This document shows, piece by piece, positions 5,461 to 6,827 of a stretch of 6,827 bases of DNA. Numbering within the stretch: the first letter of the stretch is position 1; every line of letters begins with the position of its first letter. A program made the translations under genes and the position numbers. The DNA is from Promethearchaeota archaeon (GTDB lineage Archaea > Asgardarchaeota > Lokiarchaeia > Sigynarchaeales > SOKP01), in assembly GCA_030668025.1 (NCBI GenBank), contig DAOUUT010000203.1, positions 1 through 6,827 on the forward strand, written 5' to 3'. Under the pieces are notes generated by a model. The model was not told the origin of the DNA. It saw nothing but the letters and a program-made list of their open reading frames with translations, and did no database searches.

Positions 5461-6827
5461 ATGGATTTTAAAGATTTTGAATTAATATATAAGAATGATC
5501 GTATTGAGATTAAAAATAAAGCAAAGATAGTTTCTGAACTAACAGAAATAATAGGTAAACAGAATGTTTCTACCGAACCTATTGATATTTTAGCTTATAC
5601 TAAGGATACTACGCTCATCGCTTGTAATTGGACGCTTCAAGGTAAAATAGCTGGTTTACCAGATATTATTACTTGGCCAGAAACTGTTGAACAGATATCT
5701 AAAATTTTAATATATGCAAACAAAGAAAAAATACCTGTTATACCGTATGCTGAAGGATCTGGCGTTGTAGGAGGAGCTATTGCAATACGCGGTGGAATTA
5801 TTCTAGACATGAAGAAATTTAACAAAATTATAGATATAAACGACAAAGACTTAACTGTTACAGCTCAAGCGGGAATAAATGGCATGAATTTAGAGAGATT
5901 TTTAAACGATAAAGGTTATACTAGCGGTCATATACCTCAATCCCTTTACACGTCTTCGTTGGGAGGGTGGATAGCTCATAGAGCAGCGGGACAATTCTCA
6001 ACAAAATACGGTAAAATCGAAGATATCGTTATGGGTATGGAAATCGTTTTACCTCAAGGAGATGTTATAAATTTTAAACCAATTGCCAGAGCATCCACAG
6101 GACCTCAATTTGACAAACTTTTTATTGGGGGAGAAGGTACGCTGGGAATAGTAACCAAAGCGACGCTAAAAATTTGGCCCTACCCTGAAAAGAGAACGCT
6201 CATATCTTATGCGTTTCCTACTTTTGAGGATTCGTTAGAAGCTACGAGACAAATTTTAAGGCAACAAATTTATCCCGCAGTTATACGAATTTACGATGCT
6301 GATGAAACATTCAGACATTTTGGTCATATAGAAAAAGTTAAAGACAAGGTTATGGTTGTATTTATTTGTGAAGGTATTGGAAGGCTCGTCGATCTTGAAG
6401 AGCAAATTACAAAAGAGACATGCGAGAAGAATAATGGCATTGAATGTGGCGAAGAACCAGTTGAACACTGGTTTGAAACTAGATTTAAAGTTACAGACAC
6501 ATCATCAACTCCAACCTTTCAAATGGTTTTCGATACCATTGAAATTGGATTTTTATGGGATAAAGCGGCAGATATGTATCATTCTGTAATAGAAGCTACA
6601 AAAAAAGTGAAAGGTATTGTAATAATAACTGCTCATGTATCACACTTTTATCCTAATGGAGTAGGGTTTTATTTTACTTTTGCTGGAGTTCCTCCAAAAG
6701 AAAAAACCGATCTTGAGTTTTACCAAGAAGTGTGGGATACGGTTATTAAAACGGTAGAGGATTGTGGTGGATCTTTTGGGCATCATCACGGTGTTGGAAT
6801 CAATAGATCTAGGTGGATGCCAGTAGA
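5461..6827 (+). CDS. FAD-linked oxidase, alkyldihydroxyacetonephosphate synthase (AGPS)-like, C-terminus beyond right edge
   Basis: Member of the vanillyl-alcohol-oxidase/PCMH flavoprotein family. AGPS exchanges the acyl group of acyl-DHAP for a fatty alcohol, forming an ether-lipid precursor; relatives are glycolate, D-lactate and other 2-hydroxyacid dehydrogenases. The 455 visible residues show the FAD-binding domain: PYAEGSGVVGGA (95-106, pyrophosphate loop), SLGGWIAHRAAGQFSTKYG (166-184), IEDIVMGMEIVLPQG (186-200) and GGEGTLGIVTKATLKIWP (223-240). The cap domain follows: AVIRIYD (273-279, aligning with IRLMD of AGPS and its Arg419), SHFYPNG (394-400, Tyr397 near the AGPS catalytic Tyr578) and GGSFGHHHGVGINRSRWM (436-453), matching GGSLSHHHGVGKLRKQWL of AGPS with its His triad. 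The Arg of the AGPS YIRD motif is not evident, and the long N-terminal extension of eukaryotic AGPS is absent. The end is about 90-100 residues short by family comparison. ATG 5461 lacks a Shine-Dalgarno sequence but is the only start leaving the whole FAD domain. Family sure; substrate uncertain. Confidence 0.85.
   Translation, partial: MDFKDFELIYKNDRIEIKNKAKIVSELTEIIGKQNVSTEPIDILAYTKDTTLIACNWTLQGKIAGLPDIITWPETVEQISKILIYANKEKIPVIPYAEGSGVVGGAIAIRGGIILDMKKFNKIIDINDKDLTVTAQAGINGMNLERFLNDKGYTSGHIPQSLYTSSLGGWIAHRAAGQFSTKYGKIEDIVMGMEIVLPQGDVINFKPIARASTGPQFDKLFIGGEGTLGIVTKATLKIWPYPEKRTLISYAFPTFEDSLEATRQILRQQIYPAVIRIYDADETFRHFGHIEKVKDKVMVVFICEGIGRLVDLEEQITKETCEKNNGIECGEEPVEHWFETRFKVTDTSSTPTFQMVFDTIEIGFLWDKAADMYHSVIEATKKVKGIVIITAHVSHFYPNGVGFYFTFAGVPPKEKTDLEFYQEVWDTVIKTVEDCGGSFGHHHGVGINRSRWMPV

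Noticed and set aside
5637..6589. Three short frames of 69-77 residues opposite or out of frame with the AGPS-like gene
   Set aside because: All overlap the strongly conserved flavoprotein reading frame and look like shadows.

Overview
The window is AT-rich (by eye about 30% G+C) and is best explained as a piece of an archaeal chromosome. It has long, very AT-rich intergenic spacers, TATA-like boxes about 25-35 bases ahead of some starts, T-run terminators without hairpins, and only one start with a good Shine-Dalgarno sequence. The style of the proteins (K/I/N/E-rich, an archaeal-type phosphohexomutase, a helical-repeat protein of unknown function, and an AGPS-like flavoprotein) fits an AT-rich Asgard-type archaeon. 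That lineage is an inference: no ribosomal or informational gene is present to test it. No mobile element, CRISPR array, tRNA or rRNA was seen.

Layout. (1) Bases 1-928, minus strand: the N-terminal part of glmS (glutamine:fructose-6-phosphate aminotransferase), cut by the left edge. (2) Bases 929-1055: a divergent control region. (3) Bases 1056-2018, plus strand: a long, divergent NagB-family protein (glucosamine-6-phosphate deaminase/isomerase). (4) Bases 2052-3488, minus strand, convergent with nagB: a phosphoglucosamine/phosphomannomutase, probably glmM. (5) Bases 3489-3861: a 373-base, extremely AT-rich divergent spacer. (6) Bases 3862-5334, plus strand: an unrecognised 490-residue all-helical protein whose C-terminal half shows five spaced repeats like an alpha/alpha toroid. 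(7) Bases 5461 to the right edge, plus strand: an FAD-linked oxidase most like alkyldihydroxyacetonephosphate synthase (AGPS), cut at its C-terminus.

How the genes fit together. GlmS makes glucosamine-6-phosphate (GlcN6P) from fructose-6-phosphate and glutamine. GlmM converts GlcN6P to glucosamine-1-phosphate on the way to UDP-GlcNAc. A NagB enzyme would return GlcN6P to fructose-6-phosphate and ammonia. The left half is therefore an amino-sugar node with the forming enzyme and a possible reversing enzyme transcribed divergently from one 127-base region. GlmU/UDP-GlcNAc pyrophosphorylase is not in the window. The NagB homologue departs from the classical enzyme at two active-site positions and carries a roughly 40-residue insertion, so its activity is less certain than its fold. 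The helical-repeat protein and the AGPS-like oxidase point the same way as each other, but no sequence evidence ties them to amino-sugar metabolism. An isoprenoid or ether-lipid link between them would be speculation.
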